Counted from the first letter of the stretch, positions 53,250 to 62,530 are shown. The stretch: 63,883 nucleotides of DNA from Clostridia bacterium (GCA_017522795.1 JAFWXZ010000032.1:1-63883); one strand, 5' to 3'. Made by a program: numbers and translations. Notes: a model not told the origin generated them from the letters alone.

Positions 53250-53513
53250 TTAGTTTTCAGGATGTCTAAGCTTAAAGCGACCTGTCTCAAGCTTTGCAAT
53301 GGCGATCTTAACCGCCTTTTTGTCCTTATATTCAGGATCGATAAGAGCCGCAAGGGGCTTCTCGGTCTCGTGGTTGTCGATCATCTTCTGCGCCTTTGCT
53401 CTCATCTCAATATACTCGTCGGTGACGATGCGAGCGCACTTTGCCACGCCGATAACAAGCTCGTAGCGGTTGAACTCGTCATTTGTAAGCTGTTTCACTG
53501 TAGGATAAATCAT
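53250..53513 (-). CDS. rpoZ: DNA-directed RNA polymerase omega subunit
   Basis: The 87-residue subunit assists beta-prime folding. NRYELVIGVAKCARIV is the conserved core, followed by KKAVKIAIAKLETGRF. The ribosome site GGAGAA is 5 nt from the ATG. It follows remA by 57 bp; gmk, which lies here in B. subtilis, is absent. The 3' gap of about 135 bp before priA holds only repeat-like words. Confidence 0.95.
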   Translation of the reverse strand: MIYPTVKQLTNDEFNRYELVIGVAKCARIVTDEYIEMRAKAQKMIDNHETEKPLAALIDPEYKDKKAVKIAIAKLETGRFKLRHPEN

Positions 53514-53570
53514 TTTTATTCTCCATTCTGCCTCTTGGGCCTCATAAATTAACTGTTTTTTTGAGGAAAA

Positions 53571-53837
53571 CTATTCCTCTTCCTCCTCACCGTCGTCAAC
53601 GGTATCATCGGAAAGACGGTTTGTAATAGTCTCTGTCTGTATTGCAGAGAGAATAACGTGCTCGGAGTCGGTGATGATAACCGATCTTGTACGTCTGCCG
53701 CAGGAAACGTCAATAACTCTGCCATCCTCCTTTGCATCGCGAACAAGCCTCTTGATAGGCTCGGAGTCGGGAGATGCAATAGCGACGATACGACCCGCGG
53801 AAACCATATTGCCAAATCCTATGTTGATGAATTTCAT
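53571..53837 (-). CDS. remA: RemA-like extracellular matrix regulator (DUF370)
   Basis: The 88-residue protein begins [30 protein letters not shown], split here as [14 protein letters not shown] and [15 protein letters not shown], the highly conserved RemA signature. [11 protein letters not shown]-like text ([12 protein letters not shown]) forms the DNA-binding edge. RemA activates matrix genes in B. subtilis; in Clostridia the targets are unknown. The Glu-rich C-terminus is typical. It sits between yicC and rpoZ. Confidence 0.95.
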   Translation of the reverse strand: MKFINIGFGNMVSAGRIVAIASPDSEPIKRLVRDAKEDGRVIDVSCGRRTRSVIITDSEHVILSAIQTETITNRLSDDTVDDGEEEEE

Positions 53838-53849
53838 AACCGACCTCTC

Positions 53850-54737
53850 TTATTCAACGTTCTGAATTTGTTCTCTAATATTTTCCAATTCGCCCTTCAT
53901 ATTTACAACTATGCGGGCTATTTTTGCATTATTTGCCTTTGAGCCTATGGTATTGGTCTCGCGGTTAAGCTCCTGCATAAGAAAGTCGAGCTTTCTACCC
54001 GAGGGCTCGTTTGCAGCACAGATATCATAGAATGCGCCGAAGTGAGATCTGAGCCTTACAAGCTCCTCGTCAATGGCGATCTTATCTGCCCAGATAGCGC
54101 ACTCGGTAAGTAGGCGGTTCTCGTCGGGAGTGATCTTGGCATCCTCAAGGAAGCTTCTGATCTTTGCCTCCAGCTTATCGCGATAACCTACGGTGTCCTC
54201 AAGCGAGATCTTCTCAACCTCGTCGGCATAGGAGCGGACGAGCTCGATCTTAGCCTTGATGTCGGTCTCTGCCTTAGCGCCCTCACGCTCGCGCATTTCA
54301 TTATATCCTGCGATCGCCTCGTCAAGCACCGAGCGGAACAACTCCCACTCTGCCTCAAGATCCTCCTCAGGCTTATCATAGGTGAATATCTCCTGATTTC
54401 TGGCAACCGTCATAACGCTGATATCATCGCGAAGACCGAACTCCTCGGAAAGACGGCGCAGAGCCGAAAGATAGCTCTCAAGATATGCCGTGTCAAGACC
54501 TACGTTGCCAACGCCTGAGGTATGATTGTCAACGGTGACGAAGACGTCAACCTTTGCTCTGGCAACCGCTGTCTTACGGATATGCTCCTTTATACGCTCC
54601 TCAAGGAAAACGTATGCTCTCGGAAGCTTTACGTTGCAGTCAAAGAAGCGGGAGTTTACACTCTTTATTTCAATGGTAATATCCTTGGCTTCGCCCTGGC
54701 GCTTTGCTCTGCCAAAGGCAGTCATACTTTTAATCAT
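53850..54737 (-). CDS. yicC: YicC/YloC family endoribonuclease
   Basis: The 295-residue protein has the YicC N-terminal domain (KSMTAFGRAK start, EIKSVNSRFFD) and DUF1732 C-terminal domain (EKISLEDTVGYRDKLEAKI, MQELNRETNTIGSKAN). Family members are reported RNases acting on small RNAs in E. coli. Its start overlaps the nrdR stop by one base (TAATG), with GGGAGG upstream. It is the usual first gene before remA in Firmicutes. Confidence 0.95.
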   Translation of the reverse strand: MIKSMTAFGRAKRQGEAKDITIEIKSVNSRFFDCNVKLPRAYVFLEERIKEHIRKTAVARAKVDVFVTVDNHTSGVGNVGLDTAYLESYLSALRRLSEEFGLRDDISVMTVARNQEIFTYDKPEEDLEAEWELFRSVLDEAIAGYNEMREREGAKAETDIKAKIELVRSYADEVEKISLEDTVGYRDKLEAKIRSFLEDAKITPDENRLLTECAIWADKIAIDEELVRLRSHFGAFYDICAANEPSGRKLDFLMQELNRETNTIGSKANNAKIARIVVNMKGELENIREQIQNVE

Positions 54738-55216
54738 TACTTTTCCTCCCGGTTTGTAGGAAGCTTTTTCTTAGGCTTTTTTGAAAGAGCCTTCAGCTCA
54801 GCAGTAAAGGAATCTATGTCCTTGAAATCTCTGTATATAGAAGCGAAGCGAATGTATGCGACGATGTCACACTCCTTTAATCTGGTGAGAACCATCTCGC
54901 CGATATCGGTAGAGGTGATCTCGGTGATAATAGCATTCATAAGCTCCTGCTCTATGGAGAGAGCAATTGCGTCGGCATCCACCGCGCGCTTCTGGCAAGC
55001 GATCTTAATACCGCGGGCAAGCTTATGCTTATCAAAGAACTCACGTCTGCCGTCACGCTTGATAACCGCGATCGGAACGGTATCAACAACCTCGTAGGTG
55101 TTAAACCTCTTACCGCAGGAGATGCACTCGCGTCTACGCTTTATACTGGTGCCTTCCTGGGTAGGTCTGGAGTCAAGCACTCTGGAGTCGGGATAGCTAC
55201 ATAAGGGACATTTCAT
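54737..55216 (-). CDS. nrdR: Transcriptional repressor NrdR
   Basis: NrdR senses ATP/dATP and represses ribonucleotide reductase genes. The 159 residues have the N-terminal zinc ribbon (CPLCSYPDSRVLDSR and CISCGKRF) and an ATP-cone (VIKRDGRREFFDKHKL). The nrdD/nrdG operon is a plausible target, but I found no NrdR box near nrdG here. It leads the operon running to rsgA. Confidence 0.97.
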   Translation of the reverse strand: MKCPLCSYPDSRVLDSRPTQEGTSIKRRRECISCGKRFNTYEVVDTVPIAVIKRDGRREFFDKHKLARGIKIACQKRAVDADAIALSIEQELMNAIITEITSTDIGEMVLTRLKECDIVAYIRFASIYRDFKDIDSFTAELKALSKKPKKKLPTNREEK

Positions 55217-55279
55217 CTGTTCTTCGCCTTTCTAAGCAAAATACATACTTTTAAAAAATAAAACATATTTAATCAGTAT

Positions 55280-55308
55280 ATTATAACATAAATATCTAAA
55301 AAAGTAAA
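55280..55308 (-). promoter_or_regulatory. Promoter of the nrdR-rsgA cluster
   Basis: On the minus strand TTTACT, 17 bp and TATAAT. Confidence 0.85.
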
Positions 55309-55324
55309 GTATTTTTATAAAAAA

Positions 55325-55347
55325 AGGCTCGGCGGTATGCCGAGCCT
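55325..55347 (-). terminator. Terminator of the PAP2 gene
   Basis: AGGCTCGGC-ATACC-GCCGAGCCT followed by TTTTTT on the minus strand. Confidence 0.93.
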
Positions 55348-55360
55348 GAGTATGTTACTG

Positions 55361-56371
55361 TTATTTTGCCTTTTTGAGAGAGGCAAGCTTGCCTGCTACC
55401 CAAGCGGAGAATTTCTCCATAAAGCCGATGCGAAGCTTTGCAAACCACTTGAAGGTAAGAGGCCATACGCTGCCCGCAAAAAGAACGATAAGGAAATAGC
55501 GAACCGCGCGTGCCACCATCTCATTTCCAAAGAGAGCGGTAAGAGGTGAACTAAGTCCTGCCTTAATGGCAAGAACTCCAAGGAGTCCGAGAACAAGCTT
55601 AATTATCTGCGCGTACCAACGGCCCTTCGTCTCAAATTTAATAACAGTGCGGTCGAGTATGTATACGGGAATAAGACCGAGGGTGCATCCGAAGAGGGTG
55701 CAGACGTTTTTAAGTCCGCTGTTATAGTTGTGAGGATCAAGAGTAGTGTCAGCCGAGATTGCGAGAACATAGCCGAGGAATCCAAGAGAAAGAAGCACGG
55801 ATACGCCAACGATCCAGGGCATAAACCTATTCATTCTCTCATCGGTCTTGAACATGGGGCGAACAAGAAGAATAAGTGCCAGAGCTACGAGCAGAGAAAC
55901 TACTACGTCAAGGGGTGTATGAACACCAAGATACATTCTGGAAAAAGCGACCAGAGCGATAACGGTGACGCAGATGGCGGTTTTCCACTTTTTAGGCTCA
56001 AAAGCACAGATCGAACCAAAGGTTCCTGCAATATTCTGCGTGTGTCCTGAGGGGAAGGAATAGCCTGTAGCCTCTTCGACAGCAGAATCAACAACATCAA
56101 ATTCAGGATCGATTATCCAAGGACGAGGCACGCGGAAGAAGAGCTTTGCGATCTGGTTGACAACGGTACCTGCAAGTCCTGTAATAAGAACGAAGTAGCC
56201 TTCCCTCTTATTGATACACCAGAAAACAACAATAGCAACAACAAGAAAATATGTTTCCTCGCCAAGATGAGTGATGGTTGAGAAGAACCAATCAAACACA
56301 GGATTTCTTATACTTTCAAGAAAATGGAGAAATGGCATACAAGCCACAGCAAGATTTTCCATAAAAGCCAT
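55361..56371 (-). CDS. PAP2-family lipid phosphatase
   Basis: The 336-residue membrane protein has the three catalytic motifs of the PAP2/haloperoxidase superfamily: KLFFRVPRP, PSGHTQ and SRMYLGVHTPLD. The His in PSGH and the His in the last motif are both present. Eight or more TM segments are seen, the C-terminal half being an extra membrane domain. Such enzymes dephosphorylate phosphatidate or undecaprenyl-PP. GGGAGG precedes the start. It follows the hemolysin III-like gene by 27 bp. Confidence 0.92.
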   Translation of the reverse strand: MAFMENLAVACMPFLHFLESIRNPVFDWFFSTITHLGEETYFLVVAIVVFWCINKREGYFVLITGLAGTVVNQIAKLFFRVPRPWIIDPEFDVVDSAVEEATGYSFPSGHTQNIAGTFGSICAFEPKKWKTAICVTVIALVAFSRMYLGVHTPLDVVVSLLVALALILLVRPMFKTDERMNRFMPWIVGVSVLLSLGFLGYVLAISADTTLDPHNYNSGLKNVCTLFGCTLGLIPVYILDRTVIKFETKGRWYAQIIKLVLGLLGVLAIKAGLSSPLTALFGNEMVARAVRYFLIVLFAGSVWPLTFKWFAKLRIGFMEKFSAWVAGKLASLKKAK

Positions 56372-56398
56372 ATTTAAACCTCCCGTCTATAATAAGAC

Positions 56399-57208
56399 TT
56401 AATTTTTAAACAAATAAAGATATATTCCGATCCACTGAACCACTGCGCCCGCAAGCACGAAGAAATGCCAGATAAAATGACTGACGCGATTGCGGATCAG
56501 GAACGGTATAATACCAAGAGTATAAAGTATTCCGCCGCCAAGAATCCAAAGGGCGAGCGAAACGTTAGAAGCAAACATCTCGGGAAGAAGCATCAGCGCG
56601 CTCCAACCGAGCAAAACGTATATGGGAATATGCAAGAAGCTAAGCTTTGATGGTCCAAAAACACCGACAAGGCTTATTCCGGCGGCAATAACAGCCCATT
56701 GAACAGCAAAGAAAATAAAGCCAAAGAGATTGCCGAAGAAGCATAGAAGAACCGGAGCAAAGGTAGCACCGATCAGAAGATAGATCGAGCAATAATCGAA
56801 TCGATGGAAGAGCCTTTTTACAGCACTGCCGTGAGCAAATGCGTGATAAAGGCAGCTTGAAATAAAGAGGATAAACAGTCCTACAAAATATATTGCCGCG
56901 GAAACGTACTCAAGAGACGTGTCAGCCTCAACAAGCATCAATCCAAAGGCGATAATCGCAAACACAGCTCCAAGACCGTGAGTAATAGAATTTCCTATTT
57001 CCTCAAGGATGGGACGCTTCGGTGGGTTTACAGGCTGCTTCTTCCCTACTGCAGCATAATACTCTGACAGGGCAAGGTCGTATTCGCGCTCGGCAAGATC
57101 AAGCTCCTCGTGATATTTTTCTTCGGCTGCGGTAAGCAGCTTCCTATACTTCAACCTTGCATCTTTTTTGATTTTTTTGAAATTACTTTTTATTTCTTTT
57201 TTCGTCAT
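56399..57208 (-). CDS. Hemolysin III / YqfA-like (PAQR superfamily) protein with coiled-coil start
   Basis: The 269-residue protein has a charged helical extension of about 60 residues (KKIKKDARLKYRKLL, EEKYHEELDLAEREYD), then seven TM segments of the HlyIII family. The family metal-site residues are present: NSITHGLGA, SSCLYHAF and HFIWHFFVLAGA. Despite the name, most bacterial members are not proven hemolysins. No clear ribosome site precedes the ATG. It is in an operon with the PAP2 gene. Confidence 0.9.
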   Translation of the reverse strand: MTKKEIKSNFKKIKKDARLKYRKLLTAAEEKYHEELDLAEREYDLALSEYYAAVGKKQPVNPPKRPILEEIGNSITHGLGAVFAIIAFGLMLVEADTSLEYVSAAIYFVGLFILFISSCLYHAFAHGSAVKRLFHRFDYCSIYLLIGATFAPVLLCFFGNLFGFIFFAVQWAVIAAGISLVGVFGPSKLSFLHIPIYVLLGWSALMLLPEMFASNVSLALWILGGGILYTLGIIPFLIRNRVSHFIWHFFVLAGAVVQWIGIYLYLFKN

Positions 57209-57259
57209 TTTTCGATAAAAAGTGCAAATATGTTAACAAGACTTGACTTATTTAGACAA

Positions 57260-57308
57260 AATTCGGCGCAAAACTTCATTTAAAATATCAAGTGATGCGC
57301 CGAAAATG
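57260..57308 (-). terminator. Hairpin downstream of the RpiB-like gene
   Basis: On the minus strand TTTCGGCGC and GCGCCGAAT pair around an AT-rich 28-nt loop with an inner ACTT/AAGT step. TTTTGTC follows. This is a likely but unusual terminator. Confidence 0.6.
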
Positions 57309-57349
57309 TGATGAAAAGATTATTATTTTATCTTGAAATATTAGAGTAA

Positions 57350-57991
57350 TTACGCCTCAAGAAGGCCTCTTACGCACTCTGCTATTCTCTCATCCTTGCA
57401 ATTAGCAAAGAAGTATTCCTTAAACCTTTTGCCCGATAGTGCTCCCACGGTAAGATCGCGGTCAAGATGCTCGAGAATATAAACAAGGTCATTGTGAGTA
57501 ACCTTCTTTACCTCGTCAAGAATTCTCTTATTTCTCTGCTCGGGAATGGCTCTCTCACGAGGATAACCAAGTCCCCACTCAGAAACGAAGAGCTTCTCAA
57601 ATACATACTGAAGATTTAGCTCGCAGCCCCAGCCCCAGCCCTTTGCAAAGGGCATAGAGATCGCGTTGCCGTTATTTACCTGGGTGAACTGATATGCGTC
57701 TGTGGGGTCTACAACGTGGCCACAGAGCACACCGGGAAATGCATTGCAAGCAAGCATAGCGCCCTCGCCTGTGCCGCAACCTGTAATTACAAGATCGCAA
57801 GCACCCGAGTTGAGGAGTACAGCAGACAGAATGCCGATCTGCACATAGGTAAGCTGCTCCTTATCCTCGGCAGAATACATACCATGATTAAAAACCTCGT
57901 GACCGAGAGGCTCAACTACAGAGCGAAGAGTAGACTCAATCAAGGCGTTCTTAGCCGCCTGGCTGTTCTCATTTATAAGAGCTATTTTCAT
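57350..57991 (-). CDS. RpiB/LacA/LacB-family sugar-phosphate isomerase
   Basis: The 213-residue protein belongs to the RpiB/LacAB fold: VVEPLGHEVFNHGMYS, then GACDLVITGCGTGEGAMLACNA, where the Cys is the family's catalytic base, and NNGNAISMP. The length exceeds classical RpiB (about 150) because of a C-terminal extension seen in a Firmicutes subgroup. The substrate (ribose-5-P, allose-6-P or another) cannot be decided. Confidence 0.88.
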   Translation of the reverse strand: MKIALINENSQAAKNALIESTLRSVVEPLGHEVFNHGMYSAEDKEQLTYVQIGILSAVLLNSGACDLVITGCGTGEGAMLACNAFPGVLCGHVVDPTDAYQFTQVNNGNAISMPFAKGWGWGCELNLQYVFEKLFVSEWGLGYPRERAIPEQRNKRILDEVKKVTHNDLVYILEHLDRDLTVGALSGKRFKEYFFANCKDERIAECVRGLLEA

Positions 57992-58019
57992 TGGAAATCT
58001 CCTAAAAGTTTGTAAATAA

Positions 58020-58198
58020 TGAAGGCGTAGATTACTACGGCGATTTAAGTGCGTCGCCCGACAACAAGAATCATATGAAATTATGGTGTTCCGACAAACT
58101 TAATTTTGCGTCAGACGAGGCACACCGAGAAGCGCAGGCGACGGTGCAGTTACCTACTCCGAGCCGAGCATCACAGGTGAACAAAAGATTACACAAAA
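58020..58198. repeat. Non-coding element 3' of aspS
   Basis: No gene is visible. The right part (CAGTTACCTACTCCGAG, ATCACAGGTGAACAAAAGATTACACAAAATTA) aligns loosely with the gap 3' of dut. GCGTAG-ATTA-CTACGGC near 58025 is a small dyad. Confidence 0.45.
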
Positions 58199-59491
58199 TT
58201 AAGGAGTCAGGCGGTTAGGGCCACGGAACAGGAACTCTGCCTCCTTGATCGAAAGTCCAAGGAAGAGCATAGTAAGACGGTCGATACCAAGACCGAAGCC
58301 GCCGTGAGGAGGACAGCCGTACTTGAAGAATTCAAGATAGAACTTAACGTCCTCTGCAAGCCCCTTTTCTTCAGCCTGAGCCTTGAGAATATCATATCTG
58401 TGCTCACGCTGTGCGCCTGTGGTGATCTCAACTCCGCGCCAGATAAGGTCATAACCCTGGGGAATTCCCTGCTCGTCTCTCATATGATAGAAGGCTCTTT
58501 CCTTCGCATCATAGTCGGTGATAAAGAGGAATTCATGGCCGAACATATCACGGCAAAGCTGCTTTGTCATACGCTCTGCCTCGGTTGTAAGGTCGCCGTG
58601 AAGCTCCGCAGGAACGGTATAGCCATATCTCTTCTCAAGCTCTGCATAAACGTCAGCAAGCTTCATTCTCGGGAAAGGAAGAGTGGGAACGATAACCTCA
58701 TACTCGGGACCGTAAAGCTCAACGATTTTATCTCCGTGCTTCTCTTTTACCTCTGCGAGAGCATAGGTGAGAAGCTCCTCCTCCATCTTCATAACATCGT
58801 CAAAGGAGTCGATATAAGAGAACTCAAGGTCAAAGCCTGTGAACTCGGTAGCGTGCTTGTTGGTATAGGATTTCTCTGCTCTGAACACAGGACCGGTCTC
58901 AAAGATTCGCTCAAGTCCTGATGCCATAGCCATCTGCTTATAGAACTGAGGGGACTGTGCAAGATATGCAAGTCCGTCAAAATACTTAACCTCGAAAACG
59001 TCAGAGCCAGACTCGCTTGCGGCAGCAATAAGCTTGGGAGTATGGATCTCAACGAAGTTGCGATCCACAAGGAACTTACGCATAGCGTTGGTAAGAGTGG
59101 TCTGCATCTCATACATAAGGTGATTCTTGTCGCGGCGAAGATCGATCCATCTGTAGTCCATACGAACATCGATGTCAGAGTCGTCCTTGATAGGAAGAGC
59201 ATCTGCAATAGATTCGATCTTCATAGTGGTGGGATACATCTCCTTGCCACCCATTTTAACATATTCGCTTGCTACAACCTCACCCTCAAAGGTAACGACG
59301 GAGTGTATAGTAAGCTTATCAAGCATCTCTGCAAACTCGGGATGCTTTTCCTTTTCGATAGTGATCTGAAGCTTGCCTGTAATATCCTTAACAACGATGA
59401 ACGCCATAGTTCTCTTGTTACGGAAATTCTCAACGAAGCCACTTACTCGGCAAAAGCCGGGAGTTACGTCTTTAATGTAGGTTCTTTCCAT
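58199..59491 (-). CDS. aspS: Aspartyl-tRNA synthetase, archaeal-type (possibly non-discriminating)
   Basis: The class IIb synthetase has 430 residues, without the bacterial GAD insertion (bacterial AspRS is about 590). The N-terminal OB fold (VTPGFCRVSGFVENFRNKRT) binds the anticodon. Motif 2 (VFRAEKSYTNKHATEFT) and motif 3 (GGFGLGIDRLTM) are clear. The short type is often non-discriminating, making Asp-tRNA-Asn for GatCAB; I cannot decide from sequence. AAGGAATAG is its ribosome site. Confidence 0.93.
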   Translation of the reverse strand: MERTYIKDVTPGFCRVSGFVENFRNKRTMAFIVVKDITGKLQITIEKEKHPEFAEMLDKLTIHSVVTFEGEVVASEYVKMGGKEMYPTTMKIESIADALPIKDDSDIDVRMDYRWIDLRRDKNHLMYEMQTTLTNAMRKFLVDRNFVEIHTPKLIAAASESGSDVFEVKYFDGLAYLAQSPQFYKQMAMASGLERIFETGPVFRAEKSYTNKHATEFTGFDLEFSYIDSFDDVMKMEEELLTYALAEVKEKHGDKIVELYGPEYEVIVPTLPFPRMKLADVYAELEKRYGYTVPAELHGDLTTEAERMTKQLCRDMFGHEFLFITDYDAKERAFYHMRDEQGIPQGYDLIWRGVEITTGAQREHRYDILKAQAEEKGLAEDVKFYLEFFKYGCPPHGGFGLGIDRLTMLFLGLSIKEAEFLFRGPNRLTP

Positions 59492-59559
59492 TTTTCTATT
59501 CCTTTTTATATGAATTAATTTGTTTTATTATAAAAATCGACATATTTTTTCACATTAAT

Positions 59560-59588
59560 ATTATACCATTAATTAATAGAAAATGCAA
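59560..59588 (-). promoter_or_regulatory. Promoter of aspS
   Basis: On the minus strand TTGCAT, 17 bp and TATAAT. The 70-nt leader shows no T-box. Confidence 0.75.
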
Positions 59589-59670
59589 TAGATTTAACCT
59601 ATTTTAGACCATTTTTCTTTTCCTATATATTAAAAAAGACAAATTCCTTTAAAACTTTATATAAATAGAG

Positions 59671-59700
59671 AAAACCGCCTGTTTTTTACAGGCGGTTTTT
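59671..59700. terminator. Terminator between the Cys-rich protein gene and aspS
   Basis: AAAACCGCCTGT-TTTT-ACAGGCGGTTTT with A/T runs on both sides. It ends the minus-strand transcript of the gene at 59766. Confidence 0.9.
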
Positions 59701-59765
59701 CTGCTGATAATTCAATTTTATCGGATAACCGATACTCGAATAATAGGACATTTAAAACTGAATCA

Positions 59766-60869
59766 TCAGTCCAGTCCGTTTTCATTTGTTTGAGGATATA
59801 AATATGTATCGTAGTCAGGATTATAGACGTTTACGATGAAACGATGATTTGTTGCAAGTGTCTCACCGGTGAATTTATCATACCACTCCTTACAAGCGCT
59901 ACAATTCATCTCAGCACAAGCGGTACACTTGAAGTAACCACGAGCAAAGCCATATTCATCGTAGATCTCATCAGTAAGTTCAACAATACCGAGAACCTCG
60001 CTGAGATCATAATAAAGCTTGCCTGTTCTCTGATCAACCTTAGCATCAGGAAGCTCCTTGATGATAGGATTATCGGGGTTATAGCTATCCTTATCGGGAT
60101 GATATACAGCAGTATGATTCTTATCCGCCTCAAAATCGATGTACGCAAGATAGGTCTTGGTGCCGATCTTAACCTGACCAATATATCTGACAAGACAGCA
60201 GGAGGAAACGGAAGCATCGCGAGTTACCACAAGGCCGTTAGTCTCAGTATATGTAACAGTACTGCCGTCTTCATCACATACATCTTTACATTCGCCAATC
60301 ATTGCATAGCCCGTAGATGCATCATAGGTCATCTTCCAGTCGTAATCGTGGCCCTTAGGGTCAACTACCTTAATTTCCATCAAATCGGTAAGAACCTCAT
60401 TACAAACCTTACAGGTAGGAATGTGCTCGTATGTACCGAATTCAGTACAGGTAGACTCCTTTACGTTTTCATCCGACCAAACAATCTCGGGTGTGTGCTC
60501 ACCGTTTATGTATACCTTTTCTCTTGAAGCTTCAGCCTTGCATACTGTGCAATACTTAACCTCGTCATAAGAGCCGCCCTCGGTAAGAGTGTGAGCTTTT
60601 TCATTTTCTTTTACGGCTGCACCAGCCTTGTGACCGGTTGCAGGAATAATCTGTTGATCGAACTGTTCACCGCATTCGGTGCATACTCTGCACTTCAAGC
60701 CATCCTCAGTACAGGTGGCGGGAGTTAAAGTTATCCACGCATTATCGGGAGCGGTGTGTTCGAGCGGCGCCTTGATGAACTGATTGTAAATAAATAGTCC
60801 GAGAATTACCAAAATGATAAACAATACTATTCTCAAAACGGTATAATCGTGATATTTAGCGGTTCTCAT
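59766..60869 (-). CDS. Membrane-anchored Cys-rich surface protein
   Basis: The ATG at 60869 has GGAGG 7 nt upstream; the longer frame has no ribosome site. The 367 residues start with a TM (about 12-34). The extracellular part has several Cys-pair modules of the form TPATCTEDGLKCRVCTECG, ending in PATGHK. Others are KYCTVCKAEASRE, STCTEFGTYEHIPTCKVCNE and FKCTACAEMNCSACKEW. These zinc-ribbon-like modules are common in Firmicutes surface proteins. It shares them with the next two large surface proteins in this window, which suggests a related envelope role. Confidence 0.82.
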   Translation of the reverse strand: MRTAKYHDYTVLRIVLFIILVILGLFIYNQFIKAPLEHTAPDNAWITLTPATCTEDGLKCRVCTECGEQFDQQIIPATGHKAGAAVKENEKAHTLTEGGSYDEVKYCTVCKAEASREKVYINGEHTPEIVWSDENVKESTCTEFGTYEHIPTCKVCNEVLTDLMEIKVVDPKGHDYDWKMTYDASTGYAMIGECKDVCDEDGSTVTYTETNGLVVTRDASVSSCCLVRYIGQVKIGTKTYLAYIDFEADKNHTAVYHPDKDSYNPDNPIIKELPDAKVDQRTGKLYYDLSEVLGIVELTDEIYDEYGFARGYFKCTACAEMNCSACKEWYDKFTGETLATNHRFIVNVYNPDYDTYLYPQTNENGLD

Positions 60870-61027
60870 TATAATCCTCCTACTAAATTTACCTTGCCAG
60901 CAAGGTGCGTTTGATCTCCAATATTTTTTTGGCGAAGGCGGCTGCACAAGGCAACCGCCCTGCCTTTATTTAGTAATCATTGGAGAAAGATTACTTGGTT
61001 TTTTTGTTTTAATTATTTGGTTTTAAA

Positions 61028-62530
61028 TTAAACCTTAGGCTCGTAGTAAGCAACGATCCAGTTACCGCACTGAGAGCACTTGTATACGTAGTAGATCTTG
61101 TCTACGCCCTCTGCTCTATGGCAGTCTTCCTTAGCGGGCTTCTCATCGTGAACGTAACCGCCGTTGATAGCGAAGTTAACAACTATTGCACCGGAAACTT
61201 CCTCATTCTTATCAGTAAGAACGATGGTGTACTCATCATAAGGATCTACGCAATCACCGTAAACGATGGTGTAAACCTTACCGATGTACATAGGATCAAG
61301 AGCAGGAATTGCAAGCTCAAGAGTAGTATCGCACTCTGCGCAGTTAACCTTAACAACACCCTCGGACTCAGCGGTGGGAAGAGTGGTTACGGAGTAAGTG
61401 CAGGTGTCATCTACGCTGTGGCCGTGAGCGGGAAGAACAACGTTAACCTTAACGGTAGTGCCATCGGTGTAGGTGTAAACGTAGTTAGCCTTACCGTCAG
61501 TGGTACAGGTATCGGGAATCTCAACAGTGTAAACGTAATCAGCAGAAGTAGGATCAAGAGCAGGAAGCACAAGCTTCTCAACGCCCTCAGCGTGCTCAAG
61601 ACCGCAATCGTTACATACGCGAACAGCCTCACCAGCTGCGTCAACAGTGGGAGCAGTAGTGATGGACCAGGGACCCCAGCTGTGGCCCTTGGGAGAACCA
61701 ATCTCACGAGACTCGAAGCAGGTCTCGTGCTTGCACGCTGTGCACTCACGGATCTCAACGGGAACCCAAGTACAGGGATTGTAACCGGGAGTAGGAATGG
61801 TGGGCTCCCATGCGCCGTAAACGTGACCTACAGCAGTACCAACCTCAAGCTTCTCCTCGCCGCAGCCGTTAAGGCACTGAGCAGAGTATACGCGCTCCCA
61901 CTCACAATCACAGATAGTGGTGTCGTTAGCACAAAGGGTCCACTCATCAGAGCCTTCAACGAAGGTAGGATAAGAGTGACCTGTTGCAGGAGCAGTCTCA
62001 GTGATAGAAACAGGCTCGCCGCAGCCAGCGCACTCTACGGTAGTGATCTCGGGAGTAGTGCAAGTAGCGGGAGTTACAACAGGAGTCTTAAGAATGTTGT
62101 GTGCACAAGCGATCTCAGCCCAACCGCAAGCGGTACATGCTCTAAGAGCATAGTGAGAACCGTTAAGGTCGGAAACCTTAATCTCAGTCCAGGTGTGAGC
62201 GTCACAAACAGCACCCTCAACTCTACCAAGAGTCTCGGAAGTACCGTCGGTGTATGTAAGAACGAGTTCGCCGTTCTCGTTGATAACAGCGGAAGCAATG
62301 CCACGGCCGTCTTCGCCAGCATCACCCTTGTCGCCCTTATCACCCTTGTCACCCTTGTCGCCCTGAGCACCGGTTTCACCCTTTTCGCCCTGAACGCCCT
62401 GGATGCCCTGTTCGCCCTTATCGCCTTTATCACCCTTGGGGCCAGTCTCGCCCGCGCAAGCAACAAGAACGCCACAGATCATGAAGCACATTACGAAAAT
62501 TGCGATCAATTTAAGAATGTTCTTGTTCAT
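61028..62530 (-). CDS. Collagen-like lipoprotein with Cys-rich modules
   Basis: The 500-residue lipoprotein has lipobox LVAC (Cys25). Immediately after come about 17 Gly-X-Y triplets (residues about 29-76: GPKGDKGDKGEQ, four GDK in a row, GDAGEDGRG). The rest carries at least five Cys-pair modules (LRACTACGWAEI, TVECAGCGEP, RECTACKHET, RVCNDCGLEH, KVNCAECDTT) and ends in YKCSQCGNWIV. Short triple-helical stalks of this kind lift domains off the surface. The Cys modules match the neighbour at 59766. Confidence 0.88.
   Translation of the reverse strand: MNKNILKLIAIFVMCFMICGVLVACAGETGPKGDKGDKGEQGIQGVQGEKGETGAQGDKGDKGDKGDKGDAGEDGRGIASAVINENGELVLTYTDGTSETLGRVEGAVCDAHTWTEIKVSDLNGSHYALRACTACGWAEIACAHNILKTPVVTPATCTTPEITTVECAGCGEPVSITETAPATGHSYPTFVEGSDEWTLCANDTTICDCEWERVYSAQCLNGCGEEKLEVGTAVGHVYGAWEPTIPTPGYNPCTWVPVEIRECTACKHETCFESREIGSPKGHSWGPWSITTAPTVDAAGEAVRVCNDCGLEHAEGVEKLVLPALDPTSADYVYTVEIPDTCTTDGKANYVYTYTDGTTVKVNVVLPAHGHSVDDTCTYSVTTLPTAESEGVVKVNCAECDTTLELAIPALDPMYIGKVYTIVYGDCVDPYDEYTIVLTDKNEEVSGAIVVNFAINGGYVHDEKPAKEDCHRAEGVDKIYYVYKCSQCGNWIVAYYEPKV

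Noticed and set aside
59492-59765. T-box upstream of aspS
   Set aside because: The leader is only about 70 nt and lacks a T-box sequence or specifier stem.
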